A stretch of DNA of 26,720 bases. Source: Peptostreptococcaceae bacterium. Lineage in GTDB: Bacteria; Bacillota; Clostridia; Peptostreptococcales; Peptostreptococcaceae. Location: contig JASBZE010000012.1 of assembly GCA_029983575.1 (NCBI GenBank), positions 1 through 26,720 on the forward strand, in the 5' to 3' direction. The notes under the pieces are model-generated. The model was not told the DNA's origin and did not search any database. It saw only the letters and a program-made list of their open reading frames with translations. The translations under genes and the position numbers were made by a program. This document shows, in pieces, positions 6,820-15,156 of this stretch (positions are counted from its first letter, which is position 1; the number at the start of each line of letters is the position of its first letter).

Positions 6820-8190
6820 CTAGAAAAAAGTAGAAGTGACTGTATCGAAGCCGTGGTTTTTATTCATATACATAAAACTGTTTACTAGAGTAGAGAACAT
6901 ATATCTAACCTTATTTAAAGTGTTAAACTCAGAAGGATCTCCTGTGACAATTAAGTCATATCTAGAAACAACCTTACCATCTTGATTTATTATCTTAACA
7001 ACGCCTACTTTTTTACCGCTTTTAATTCCCTTCACCTTATAATACTCATAGCTTTCTTTTAATTTTTCGCTATTTTCAGCAAAAGCAAGTACATTTTTTC
7101 TTGATCCTAGACTTAGGTTTAATTTATTGATGCCGTTTAGTTTTACGGTCCTTATCCTAGATCTTGCCTTGTGGAGCTTTCTAGTTGAGTAATTCTTATA
7201 AACGTAGGTGAGCATATTATATGAATTTTGATGTCTGTCTTCAGTAGTTGGATTTCCCATAGTGATCCCGATGATTCTATTGTCTGAAGTGTCCTTAGAA
7301 TCCCTGCCGATTGGAGAGGTAAATGCCAAGCAGTAACCAGCAGAATCAGTAAATCCAGTCTTGAGTCCATCTACCTCTTTATAATCGCTAAAAAGAGGAT
7401 TGGTGTTCGGGTTCTCTTTTTCAATTGTTGAACCAGAAAAAGTTCTGCTCTTTGTCATTGAAAGAGTCCAATCTTTGTAATTATCTAAAAGATATTTGCA
7501 TAATGTCATCATGTCCTTTGGTGTTGAAGTGTTTTCTACATCCTTGCCATCTTTTTTTGCAGGTAGTCCATTAGGATTGTAAAAAACTGTATCGATCATA
7601 CCTATTTTTTTAGCTTTTTCGTTCATCATATTTACAAATGAGTCCACAGATCCACCACAGTGTCTTGAAATTGCAAGGGCAGCGTCATTGGCTGATATCA
7701 CCATCATACCCTGCATTAATTGACCCAGTGATATACTTATATTCGGCTCCAATTTCATATTTGAACCTATGATTTGAGTATCTTCTTTAGTAATTTTGAC
7801 TTGATCTTCAAATTTTACCTTACCGCTTTTTATTTGATCAAAAGCTACTAAAAGAGTCATTAATTTAGACATGCTGGCTATTGCGTACTTGTCGCTCTCA
7901 TTTTTAAAATAGATGTACCTACCTGTTTTGTAGTCCATCATAATAGCGGCTTTTGAGTTTTTTGAAAGGTCACTTGGTATAGCGAATGTCGTGTTAGAAG
8001 ATACAATAGCAAAAGCAATTGCAACAGAAGTTATACCTGTAATAATTTTTTTTATGTTTTTATTACCATTTAGCTTACCATATCTCTTATCTATACATTT
8101 TTTTTCCATACTTTCTTTATACGCTTTATATTTAAGATCGCCGTTTACATTTAACGTCGATAGTTTTTTTATAATATCACTTAAAAGCAT
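6820..8190 (-). CDS. D-alanyl-D-alanine carboxypeptidase (S11, DacA/DacF-type)
   Basis: A 456-residue penicillin-binding protein of the PBP5/DacF class that removes the terminal D-Ala from peptidoglycan stem peptides outside the membrane. All three active-site motifs are present: SMSK (Ser106, Lys109), SAN (166-168) and KTG (277-279, in DGLKTGF). A C-terminal domain of beta character follows (about 340-456). A hydrophobic signal segment at about 48-68 ends in TTFA, a plausible signal peptidase site at Ala70. The odd feature is about 45 charged residues before it. The start at 8190 is nevertheless well supported, because AGGAGGAG lies 6 nt upstream, and the internal Met28 has only a poor site. 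A promoter lies at 8225-8253. No clear C-terminal amphipathic anchor was identified. Confidence 0.93.
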   Translation of the reverse strand: MLLSDIIKKLSTLNVNGDLKYKAYKESMEKKCIDKRYGKLNGNKNIKKIITGITSVAIAFAIVSSNTTFAIPSDLSKNSKAAIMMDYKTGRYIYFKNESDKYAIASMSKLMTLLVAFDQIKSGKVKFEDQVKITKEDTQIIGSNMKLEPNISISLGQLMQGMMVISANDAALAISRHCGGSVDSFVNMMNEKAKKIGMIDTVFYNPNGLPAKKDGKDVENTSTPKDMMTLCKYLLDNYKDWTLSMTKSRTFSGSTIEKENPNTNPLFSDYKEVDGLKTGFTDSAGYCLAFTSPIGRDSKDTSDNRIIGITMGNPTTEDRHQNSYNMLTYVYKNYSTRKLHKARSRIRTVKLNGINKLNLSLGSRKNVLAFAENSEKLKESYEYYKVKGIKSGKKVGVVKIINQDGKVVSRYDLIVTGDPSEFNTLNKVRYMFSTLVNSFMYMNKNHGFDTVTSTFF

Positions 8191-8224
8191 TTTTTACTCC
8201 TCCTTATTTTACGTTCGATATTTT

Positions 8225-8253
8225 ATTATACGTCTTATTCATTTTCTTTTAAA
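8225..8253 (-). promoter_or_regulatory. Promoter of the carboxypeptidase gene
   Basis: Minus strand: -35-like TTTAAA (8248-8253), 17-bp spacer, -10 TATAAT (8225-8230), 35 bp before the start codon. The -10 is perfect and the -35 matches at 4 of 6 positions. Confidence 0.55.
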
Positions 8254-8403
8254 GTAGTTTACTATTAATTAATTTATTTCGTTAGATGAATTATAATTAT
8301 TTATATAAAAGTATTTTATTTTTTATTATAAAGTATAAAGTGGTATATAGTTTTTAGGACAAGTTGTAAAAAGGTTAAACTATTTTTTTTGATTATACTA
8401 GGG

Positions 8404-8409
8404 TATAAT
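8404..8409 (+). promoter_or_regulatory. Probable -10 of the DUF3783 gene
   Basis: TATAAT lies 22 bp before the start codon. The spacing places the transcript start near the RBS AGGAGGTGG. No convincing -35 was found, so this is a weak call. Confidence 0.4.
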
Positions 8410-8430
8410 ATTTTTATAGGAGGTGGAACT

Positions 8431-8844
8431 ATGGGTTTCAAGAAGATAGATGATATAAGTCATGGTGCACATGATAGAAAAAGCGTGATTTTAATAAACT
8501 TCAATGAAGTTGAATTTAATACATTAAAAGATATAATAAATAAGAATGGATTAGATGATGTTATTTTCGTAGGTAATGATATGTTTGATTCAAAGGTAAT
8601 AGATATATTAAATGACGAAGGAATCAAAGGAGAAAGTTTTGACATAGATATGAAGGTAATGTTATTCAATCAAGTCGAAGGTAAAGATGCTAATGGCATT
8701 TTAGAAGATCTTAAAAAGAGTGACGTCAAGGGAGTCTTTGCAGCTTTTGTTACTAAGAACTCGGCAAATTGGGAACTAAAGAGACTTTTTAGACACTTGT
8801 ACGAAGAAAGAAGACAATTAGCTTCTAAGCTTAAAAATAAATAA
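8431..8844 (+). CDS. DUF3783 domain protein
   Basis: A 137-residue soluble protein. The half from about residue 75 has the look of DUF3783: a strand VMLFNQVEG, a helix, then GVFAAFVTKNSANWELKRLF and a final charged helix HLYEERRQLASKL. The conserved pattern is the hydrophobic strand, then T-x-x-S-x-x-W-x-L. The N-terminal half repeats the theme of a strand (SVILINF) and a helix. The function of this domain is not known to me. The ATG at 8431 is used, not the in-frame ATG at 8389, because AGGAGGTGG is 4 nt upstream of 8431 and 8389 lies ahead of the predicted -10. It is 23 bp from the dehydrogenase gene and probably cotranscribed with it. Confidence 0.75.
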   Translation: MGFKKIDDISHGAHDRKSVILINFNEVEFNTLKDIINKNGLDDVIFVGNDMFDSKVIDILNDEGIKGESFDIDMKVMLFNQVEGKDANGILEDLKKSDVKGVFAAFVTKNSANWELKRLFRHLYEERRQLASKLKNK

Positions 8845-8867
8845 GGTAATGGAAGGTTTGAGTTAAG

Positions 8868-9806
8868 ATGAAAGTATTATTTACAGTTAATTTTGGGAAA
8901 GACTATTTTGATAGCCTTAAAGAAGATGGTATTGAACCGATTTTTATTGATCCAAAAACAGAAAAGGTAGATATGGATAGAATAAGAGATATCGATATGA
9001 TGGTCGACTTTAATTCATATGACGAGATAGATATAGATGAATTAAAAAATTTAAAGGCCATTCAACTTGTAAGTGTGGGATTTAATCACATACCCTTTGA
9101 TAAGATAAGAAAAAACAACGTCATCGTCTCAAATTACAAGGGAGGGTTTGGCATTCCAATCTCTGAGTCGGTGATATTGTACATACTGCAAATTTACAAT
9201 AGATCTAAACTGTTTTACGAGCTTCAGTCAAAAAAAATATGGGAAGAACACAGACACCAAGGATTACTCTATAATAATACGGTAACCATCGTAGGTACTG
9301 GTTCGATTGCTCAAGAGACAGCAAAAAAACTAAAGGCTTTTGACACAACCATATACGGAATAAATAGAAGGGGAGATAAAAGAAATTATTTTGACGAATG
9401 CTTTACTTCAAAAGATATGAAAGAGTTGTTCTCTAAGAGTGACATAATTATATTGCTAATGCCAGACACTGAAAAAACCAGGGGAATGATAGGAGATGAG
9501 GAATTAGATGCCATGAAGGACAATTCCATCTTAATAAATGTAGGTAGGGGATCGACTTTAAAACTAGATGATTTAGAAAAGCACATAGACAAATTTAGGG
9601 GAGTTGCCTTAGATGTGTTTGAAGTTGAGCCACTTCCTAAGGACAACTACCTTTGGGATAAGGAAAATGTAATAATAACTCCTCATAATACAGGCTTCTC
9701 GGAAGAAAACAACAGGTTGCTAAGGGAAATGGCAAGGGAGAGCATACTGAAGGTAATGAAGACCGGAAAGCCGCTAAATCCTGTAAATATGGAGAGAGGT
9801 TATTAA
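8868..9806 (+). CDS. D-2-hydroxyacid dehydrogenase family protein
   Basis: A 312-residue NAD(P)-dependent oxidoreductase of the D-2-hydroxyacid dehydrogenase / SerA-like family, which interconverts 2-keto acids and D-2-hydroxyacids. The Rossmann fold in the middle has IVGTGSIAQE, with GTGSIA at 143-148, a GxGxxA form of the dinucleotide motif. The catalytic triad is visible: Arg227 in NVGRGS, Glu254 in DVFEVEPLP and His273 in TPHNTGF. The N-terminal catalytic domain (1-100) is divergent. There is no ACT domain, so it is shorter than full PGDH, and no serine genes are nearby. The substrate cannot be named. GGAAGG lies 11 nt before the ATG. The stop is 2 nt from the ligA start, so the two are translationally close. 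Confidence 0.88.
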   Translation: MKVLFTVNFGKDYFDSLKEDGIEPIFIDPKTEKVDMDRIRDIDMMVDFNSYDEIDIDELKNLKAIQLVSVGFNHIPFDKIRKNNVIVSNYKGGFGIPISESVILYILQIYNRSKLFYELQSKKIWEEHRHQGLLYNNTVTIVGTGSIAQETAKKLKAFDTTIYGINRRGDKRNYFDECFTSKDMKELFSKSDIIILLMPDTEKTRGMIGDEELDAMKDNSILINVGRGSTLKLDDLEKHIDKFRGVALDVFEVEPLPKDNYLWDKENVIITPHNTGFSEENNRLLREMARESILKVMKTGKPLNPVNMERGY

Positions 9807-9808
9807 AA

Positions 9809-11806
9809 ATGATTAGTTTAGATGAAGCAAAATCAAGGGTTGCCTTTTTGAGAGAGGAAATTCAAAGACACTCAGAGCTGTATTACAATCAAGATTCTCC
9901 GGAGATAAGCGACTACGAGTACGACATGATGCTAAAAGAGCTCGGAGAAATCGAGGAAAAATATCCAGAACTTAAGGTAGATAATTCTCCTACAGAAGTG
10001 GTAGGGGGAAAGGCCAGCGATAATTTTGAACCATATGTACATAAGCACAGGATGCTTAGTTTGGCAAATGCATTTTCAAAAGAGGACCTGATAGCTTTTG
10101 ATAGGAGGGTTAAAGAGACTTTAAGAGATGACTACTCCTACGTGGTTGAGTACAAAATAGATGGATTGTCTGTCGGACTTACCTATGAAAATGGAGTATT
10201 TTCTATCGGAGCAACTAGGGGCGATGGTGTAGTAGGAGAAAATATAACAGAAAATTTAAAGACAATTGGTGAAATACCAAAAAAAATAGAAGAAAAAAGA
10301 GAGCTTATCGTAAGAGGAGAGGTATATATTTCTAAGGATAGCTTCATAAAGATCAATGAACGCCAAGCTGAGTTAGGTGGTCAAATTTATGCAAACCCTA
10401 GAAATTTGGCAGCGGGTACCCTAAGGCAGATAAATCCTGAACAGACTGCAAAAAGACCACTACAAATTTGGATATTTAATTTAGAAAATCCAGAAAACCT
10501 AGGTATTCACTCACACGAAGGAAGTTTTGAGTATTTAGAGAAACTTGGATTTACTGTTAATAAAGGATATAAAAAGTGCAATAGTATTGAAGAGGTTTGG
10601 AAGTTTATCGAGGAGGCCAGTGAGAATAGGGAAAAGCTAGATTATGGAATAGATGGAATAGTAATCAAGGTAGATGATTTAGAACAGAGGGAAGTTCTTG
10701 GGTACACTTCTAAAAGTCCGAGATGGGCAATAGCTTATAAGTTTCCTGCAGAGAGAAAGGAAACAAAACTTAAAGATATTATAGTAGAAGTTGGAAGGAC
10801 GGGAGCGATAACCCCGACTGCATTACTAGAGCCAGTGAGTTTGGCAGGTACGACAGTAAGCAGGGCTACACTTCACAATGAAGACAACATAAAGGATAAG
10901 GATATAAGGATTGGAGATACAGTTCTCGTGCAGAAGGCGGGAGATATAATCCCACAGATAATTGGCCCTATTAAAGAAAAGAGAACTGGAGAAGAACAAA
11001 TTTTTGAAATGCCTAAATATTGTCCAGCCTGTGGAGAGAAGGCGACTAGATTGCCTGGAGAAGCCGTTGTAAGATGTGTAAATATTTCTTGTCCTGCACA
11101 AAAAAGAAGGGGAATTATTCATTTCGCTTCAAGAGATGCAATGGATATAGAAGGACTTGGAGAATCTAGGGTATCTCAGTTAATTGATGAAGGTATTATA
11201 AGAGATATTTCTGATATCTATCATATGGAAAAAGACAGGTTGGTAAAAATTGAAAGAATGGGCGAAAAATCAGCTGATAACCTATTAAATGCTGTTGAAA
11301 GATCTAAAGACAACGACCTTTGGAGATTGATTAGTGGCCTTGGAATAAGATTGATAGGAAATAAGGCGGCAAAAACACTTGCAGAAGTAGGTGGAAGCCT
11401 AGATAAGATTATGTCTATGAATGCTGAAGAGATAAGTTCAATTGATGAGTTTGGCGAGGCTATGTCAAAGAGCGTCGTTGATTTCTTTAACGATGAAGAG
11501 AATAAAAAACTTATTTCTAGATTGATAGAAAGCGGGGTAAATACTGAGGCAGAAATCAAGGAAACAGCAGAGAATATGGTTTTTGAAGGTATGAAGATAG
11601 TTCTTACCGGAACTCTACCATCACTAAAGAGAGCGGAGGCAAAAGAAATAATAGAGGCTAGAGGAGGGAATGTGACCTCTAGCGTATCAAAGTCAACAGA
11701 TTTGGTTGTGGCAGGAGAGGCAGCCGGTTCTAAGCTCGATAAGGCAAATTCACTTGGGGTTAGCGTTATAGATGAAGAGGAGTTTCTAAAAAGAGCGGGC
11801 TTGTAA
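9809..11806 (+). CDS. ligA: NAD+-dependent DNA ligase
   Basis: LigA seals nicks in DNA at replication forks and in repair, using NAD+. The 665 residues fit the family length. In order: the Ia domain, with DYEYDMMLKEL at about 35-45; an adenylation domain with KIDG at 116-119, Lys116 being the AMP-accepting residue; an OB fold; a zinc finger with Cys405, Cys408, Cys423 and Cys428; helix-hairpin-helix repeats (about 445-560); and a C-terminal BRCT domain (about 590-665, with GMKIVLTGTLPSLKR). All domains are intact. The ATG at 9809 follows the previous stop by 2 nt, with GAGAGAGG upstream. It is essential in most bacteria, and there is no second ligase here. Confidence 0.98.
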   Translation: MISLDEAKSRVAFLREEIQRHSELYYNQDSPEISDYEYDMMLKELGEIEEKYPELKVDNSPTEVVGGKASDNFEPYVHKHRMLSLANAFSKEDLIAFDRRVKETLRDDYSYVVEYKIDGLSVGLTYENGVFSIGATRGDGVVGENITENLKTIGEIPKKIEEKRELIVRGEVYISKDSFIKINERQAELGGQIYANPRNLAAGTLRQINPEQTAKRPLQIWIFNLENPENLGIHSHEGSFEYLEKLGFTVNKGYKKCNSIEEVWKFIEEASENREKLDYGIDGIVIKVDDLEQREVLGYTSKSPRWAIAYKFPAERKETKLKDIIVEVGRTGAITPTALLEPVSLAGTTVSRATLHNEDNIKDKDIRIGDTVLVQKAGDIIPQIIGPIKEKRTGEEQIFEMPKYCPACGEKATRLPGEAVVRCVNISCPAQKRRGIIHFASRDAMDIEGLGESRVSQLIDEGIIRDISDIYHMEKDRLVKIERMGEKSADNLLNAVERSKDNDLWRLISGLGIRLIGNKAAKTLAEVGGSLDKIMSMNAEEISSIDEFGEAMSKSVVDFFNDEENKKLISRLIESGVNTEAEIKETAENMVFEGMKIVLTGTLPSLKRAEAKEIIEARGGNVTSSVSKSTDLVVAGEAAGSKLDKANSLGVSVIDEEEFLKRAGL

Positions 11807-11817
11807 TAAACAATGTA

Positions 11818-11867
11818 ATAAGTAAAGATAAGTAAAGATAAATAAAGACAAGAAAACATATATAAAG
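11818..11867. repeat. 10-bp phased repeat array between ligA and rph-rdgB
   Basis: Five consecutive 10-bp units based on ATAAGTAAAG: two exact (11818-11837), one with a single change (ATAAATAAAG, 11838-11847) and two more diverged (11848-11867). They fill most of the 74-bp gap and end just before the RBS GGAGG. The A-runs recur with one helical turn. The array may bend DNA or may simply be replication slippage. Confidence 0.65.
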
Positions 11868-11880
11868 AACTGGAGGTAAT

Positions 11881-13230
11881 ATGAGTAGAATTGATGAGAG
11901 GGAAAATAATCAACTCAGAAATATAGAGATTATCAGAAATTACACTAAGTACGCTGATGGATCCGTTTTAATCAGCTATGGAGATACAAAGGTCATATGT
12001 ACGGCAAAAATTGAGGATAGGGTACCTCAATTTATAAAAAATACAGGTCAAGGATGGATTACTGCTGAATACTCTATGATTCCAATGGCCACTGAGTCTA
12101 GAAATCAAAGGCCTTCTTTTAGAAAGGTGGACGCGAGAAATCTAGAGATTCAAAGGCTAATAGGTAGAGCGTTGAGGTCTGTTGTCGATCTTTCAAAATT
12201 GGGAGAGAGGACAATTTTTATAGACTGTGATGTAATCCAGGCGGACGGAGGAACTAGGACGGCATCTATCACTGGTTCTTTTGTCGCTATGGCTGATGCA
12301 ATATATAAACTTTATAAGTCGGGGGAATTGAAAAAAATACCTATAAATAATTTCGTATCTGCTGTTAGCGTCGGAGTCATAGATGGCGAATTAATGTTAG
12401 ATCTTTGTTATGAAGAAGATTCAAGGGCTCAGGTAGATATGAACGTAGTTATGACTGACGACTCTAGATTTATAGAAATCCAAGGAACAGGAGAGGAGTC
12501 TCCTTTTAGCAGAAGTGAATTAGGAGGTCTAATAGATCTAGCCGGCGAAGGAAACGAAGATATTATAAGAATACAAAAAGAAGTTTTAGGAGAAATTGCT
12601 ATAGAGATCCTTGGAATGGATTATGAAAAAGAAGTGGTTGTAGCGACTTCCAATAAAGGTAAGTTAAAAGAAATTAAGGAAATATTAAAAGATACCGGGA
12701 TTAGCGTACTTTCTCTAGAAGACGTGGGATTAGAAAATGAAGAAATAATAGAAGATGGCTGGACATTTGAACACAATGCATTGATAAAGGCAAGGCATAT
12801 TTCCAAGCTAACGGGAAAAATTGCTATGGGAGATGATTCCGGACTCGAAGTTGATGCACTAGATGGAAAACCTGGGATTTTTTCTGCCAGATATTCTGGT
12901 GAGGGTGCTACAGATGAATCTAATAGAAAAAAATTATTGGAAGAGTTAGATGGCACTAAAGAAGATGATAGAACCGCGAGATTTGTTTGTGCTATTGGTG
13001 TGCATTTTCCAGATGGCAAGGAGTTTACCGTTAGAGGAGAATGTGGTGGCCTAATAACCAAAGAAGAACATGGAGAAAACGGATTTGGATATGACAGCCT
13101 ATTTTACGTTAAGGAGTTTGACAAGACTTTTGCAGAAGTTACAGCTGATGAAAAAAATAGTATAAGTCACAGGGGTAGAGCCCTAGATAAGTTTAAAGAA
13201 GAGATAAGGGCTAGACTAAAGATTAGATAA
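11881..13230 (+). CDS. Fused RNase PH and RdgB (XTP/dITP pyrophosphatase)
   Basis: One 449-residue chain joins two enzymes that are usually separate. Residues 1-248 are a full RNase PH, the phosphorolytic 3' exonuclease that trims tRNA precursors: VDARNLEIQR with Arg86, the phosphate loop GGTRT (123-127), and the acidic pair Asp180 and Asp186 in EEDSRAQVDMN. Residues 252-449 are a full RdgB/HAM1 domain, which hydrolyses dITP and XTP to keep them out of DNA: VATSNKGK (254-261), the acidic GDDSGLEVDAL with Asp319, and near the end ENGFGYD and ISHRGRAL. There is no extra linker. The order matches the separate rph-ysnA genes of Bacillus, with ysnB following as here. GGAGGT precedes the ATG. An assembly error deleting a stop is unlikely, because both domains flow in frame. 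Confidence 0.96.
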   Translation: MSRIDERENNQLRNIEIIRNYTKYADGSVLISYGDTKVICTAKIEDRVPQFIKNTGQGWITAEYSMIPMATESRNQRPSFRKVDARNLEIQRLIGRALRSVVDLSKLGERTIFIDCDVIQADGGTRTASITGSFVAMADAIYKLYKSGELKKIPINNFVSAVSVGVIDGELMLDLCYEEDSRAQVDMNVVMTDDSRFIEIQGTGEESPFSRSELGGLIDLAGEGNEDIIRIQKEVLGEIAIEILGMDYEKEVVVATSNKGKLKEIKEILKDTGISVLSLEDVGLENEEIIEDGWTFEHNALIKARHISKLTGKIAMGDDSGLEVDALDGKPGIFSARYSGEGATDESNRKKLLEELDGTKEDDRTARFVCAIGVHFPDGKEFTVRGECGGLITKEEHGENGFGYDSLFYVKEFDKTFAEVTADEKNSISHRGRALDKFKEEIRARLKIR

Positions 13231-13250
13231 GAGATAAGGTAGGTGATATA

Positions 13251-13724
13251 TTGAGGATTATCGTACTCAGTGATTCACATGGTATGAAGAACCAACTTGA
13301 CAGGATGATACCTATAATTGAAGGTGCTGATATGTTTATTCACGCCGGGGATCATTTTAGGGATTCCGTCTACTTAGCTCAAAAGACAGGTATAGACACA
13401 ATTTCTGTTAGGGGAAACTGTGATTTTGATAATGTTGAGAGTGAATTGTTCTTCGAGCTAGATGGAGTCAAGATTTTTTTGACTCATGGTCATAGGTATT
13501 CGGTAAAGTACGACCTCGATTCCCTAGCTATTAAGGGGAAAGAAGTTGGTGCAGATCTAGTTATATTCGGACATACTCACACCCCTACCGATGTAGAGGT
13601 CCATGGCATTAGAATTATTAATCCTGGGAGTATTTCACTTCCGAGGGGTACAAATATGAGAACGTATGTGGAACTAGAGCTTGAAAATGGAAAAATACAC
13701 GCACATTTCAATGAATTAGGTTAA
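13251..13724 (+). CDS. YfcE/MJ0936-type metallophosphoesterase (YsnB-like)
   Basis: A 157-residue metal-dependent phosphodiesterase of the small YfcE/MJ0936 family. The metal ligands are all visible: Asp8 and His10 in SDSHG, Asp34 in AGDH, Asn56 in RGNCD, His79 and His81 in THGH, and His108 and His110 in FGHTHTP. The natural substrate is not established for the family. The start is TTG at 13251, with AAGGTAGGTGA about 5 nt upstream, and the protein opens MRIIVLSDSHG as homologues do. It follows the RNase PH-RdgB gene after 20 bp, the same neighbour order as ysnB in Bacillus, so it is likely cotranscribed. Confidence 0.93.
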   Translation: MRIIVLSDSHGMKNQLDRMIPIIEGADMFIHAGDHFRDSVYLAQKTGIDTISVRGNCDFDNVESELFFELDGVKIFLTHGHRYSVKYDLDSLAIKGKEVGADLVIFGHTHTPTDVEVHGIRIINPGSISLPRGTNMRTYVELELENGKIHAHFNELG

Positions 13725-13750
13725 ATAAACTAGATACGATTTTATTTATA

Positions 13751-13759
13751 TGTTATAAT
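13751..13759 (+). promoter_or_regulatory. Extended -10 promoter of tig
   Basis: TGTTATAAT, identical to the mnmH element, lies 48 bp upstream of the tig start. No recognisable -35. It probably starts the tig-clpP-clpX transcript. Confidence 0.65.
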
Positions 13760-13807
13760 ATTATGCGAGTTTAATCATAGAAAAAATTATATAAATTGGA
13801 GGAAATG

Positions 13808-15088
13808 ATGAAAGTTGATGTTCAAAAGCAAGAATCTTGCTTAAAAGTATTTAGAGTAGAATTTGATAAGGACGAAATAAAAAAAGCTAAGGTAAATGCA
13901 TACAAGAAAGATAAATCAAGATACGCACTACCAGGTTTTAGAAAAGGTAAGGTGCCTATGCAAGTAATTGAAATGCATTACGGTAAGGATGTATTTCTAA
14001 TGGAAGCTGCTGAAAAATTGGTTAACGACGGAATTATGGAGATACTTACTACAAATGAAAAACTAGTGGGTGAGCCATCTGTAGATATCGTTGACTTACA
14101 AGGAGAAACAGCAATATTTGACGTAGAGTTTGCAAAGCTTCCTGATGTAAAGATAGAAAATTACACAGGTCTTGATATAGAAGCTCCTGATAATGAGATT
14201 GATGAAGCTAAGATGGATCAAGAGATAAATGCCCTTATAGAAAAGAATACAAGGTATGAAACTGTTGATACTGAAATAGAAGATGGCTACCAAGTCAATA
14301 TAGATTTCCAAGGAAAGATCGATGGGGAAGAATTTGAAGGCGGAACTTCACAAGGTTATGACTTAAAGATCGGTTCAAAGACATTTATAGAAGGATTTGA
14401 AGAACAACTAATAGGCAAAAAAGCTGGTGAGACAGTAGATGTAAATGTTACTTTCCCAGAAGATTACCATAGTGAAGACCTAAAAGGTAAGGAAGCTGTG
14501 TTTACAGTTACAATAAATGAGGTAAAAAAACCTATAGCACCAGAACTTGACGACGACCTAATCAGTGATACAACCGATTTTGAGACAGTTGATGAATATA
14601 AAGCTGATATTAGAAAGTACTTAGAAGCTGAAAAGAGACTAAAAGATGAAAAAGACTTTAGAGATGCAATTCTTTCAAAACTAATGGAATCTAACGAAAT
14701 CGAGCTAGGTGACAAACTTATAAACACTGAAGTTGATAGGATGATACAAGACATCACAAACGAACTTCAGGGAATGGGCGTTGACTACAACATGTATCTA
14801 CAGTTCATGGGCAAGACTGATGAGGAAGTTAGAGCAGAACAAAAGGAAATAGCTATCGACAACCTTAAGAGATCTATAATTTCAATGTCAATAATCGAGC
14901 AAGAAAACATTGAAGTTAAGGATAAGGACGAGGCAAGAAAACTATTTAAGGAAATGCTTGAGCTTCAAGGTACAGACTATGAAGAAGTTAAGGAACATAT
15001 AACAGATGAATACCTAGAGTCAATGAACCCACAAATAGTTGAGTTTAAGCTATTTGAAATGTTAAAAGAAAAGAACTTAAAAAAATAG
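13808..15088 (+). CDS. tig: Trigger factor
   Basis: The ribosome-bound chaperone that meets nascent chains at the exit tunnel and also has prolyl isomerase activity. It has 426 residues, the standard length. The N-terminal domain holds the ribosome-docking signature GFRKGKVP (43-50). The FKBP-type isomerase domain spans about 160-240. A long helical chaperone domain (about 245-426) follows. GGAGG at 13798-13802 fixes the start: ATG 13808 is 5 nt away, while ATG 13805 is only 2 nt away and TTG 13796 lies in the RBS itself. It is followed by clpP and clpX, the usual proteostasis cluster, with a hairpin in the gap to clpP. Confidence 0.97.
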   Translation: MKVDVQKQESCLKVFRVEFDKDEIKKAKVNAYKKDKSRYALPGFRKGKVPMQVIEMHYGKDVFLMEAAEKLVNDGIMEILTTNEKLVGEPSVDIVDLQGETAIFDVEFAKLPDVKIENYTGLDIEAPDNEIDEAKMDQEINALIEKNTRYETVDTEIEDGYQVNIDFQGKIDGEEFEGGTSQGYDLKIGSKTFIEGFEEQLIGKKAGETVDVNVTFPEDYHSEDLKGKEAVFTVTINEVKKPIAPELDDDLISDTTDFETVDEYKADIRKYLEAEKRLKDEKDFRDAILSKLMESNEIELGDKLINTEVDRMIQDITNELQGMGVDYNMYLQFMGKTDEEVRAEQKEIAIDNLKRSIISMSIIEQENIEVKDKDEARKLFKEMLELQGTDYEEVKEHITDEYLESMNPQIVEFKLFEMLKEKNLKK

Positions 15089-15106
15089 TATCTTAAAAAC
15101 ACAAAA

Positions 15107-15132
15107 TTTGCCCGGTCGAAAGGCTGGGCAAA
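15107..15132 (+). terminator. GNRA-capped hairpin between tig and clpP
   Basis: TTTGCCCGGTC (15107-15117) pairs with GGCTGGGCAAA (15122-15132) through an 11-bp stem with two G-U pairs, closed by a GAAA tetraloop. It lies in the 68-bp gap between tig and clpP. It is followed by ATATTTAT and then the clpP RBS, so the U-tract is poor. It may be a partial terminator or a stabilising or processing stem that sets the tig:clpP ratio. Confidence 0.65.
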
Positions 15133-15156
15133 ATATTTATAAAAAGGAGTGATTAA

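Noticed and set aside
11221..11913. 230-residue minus-strand open frame
   Set aside because: It lies opposite ligA, has a Ser/Ile/Leu-rich low-complexity composition and no RBS or family resemblance: a shadow of the real gene.
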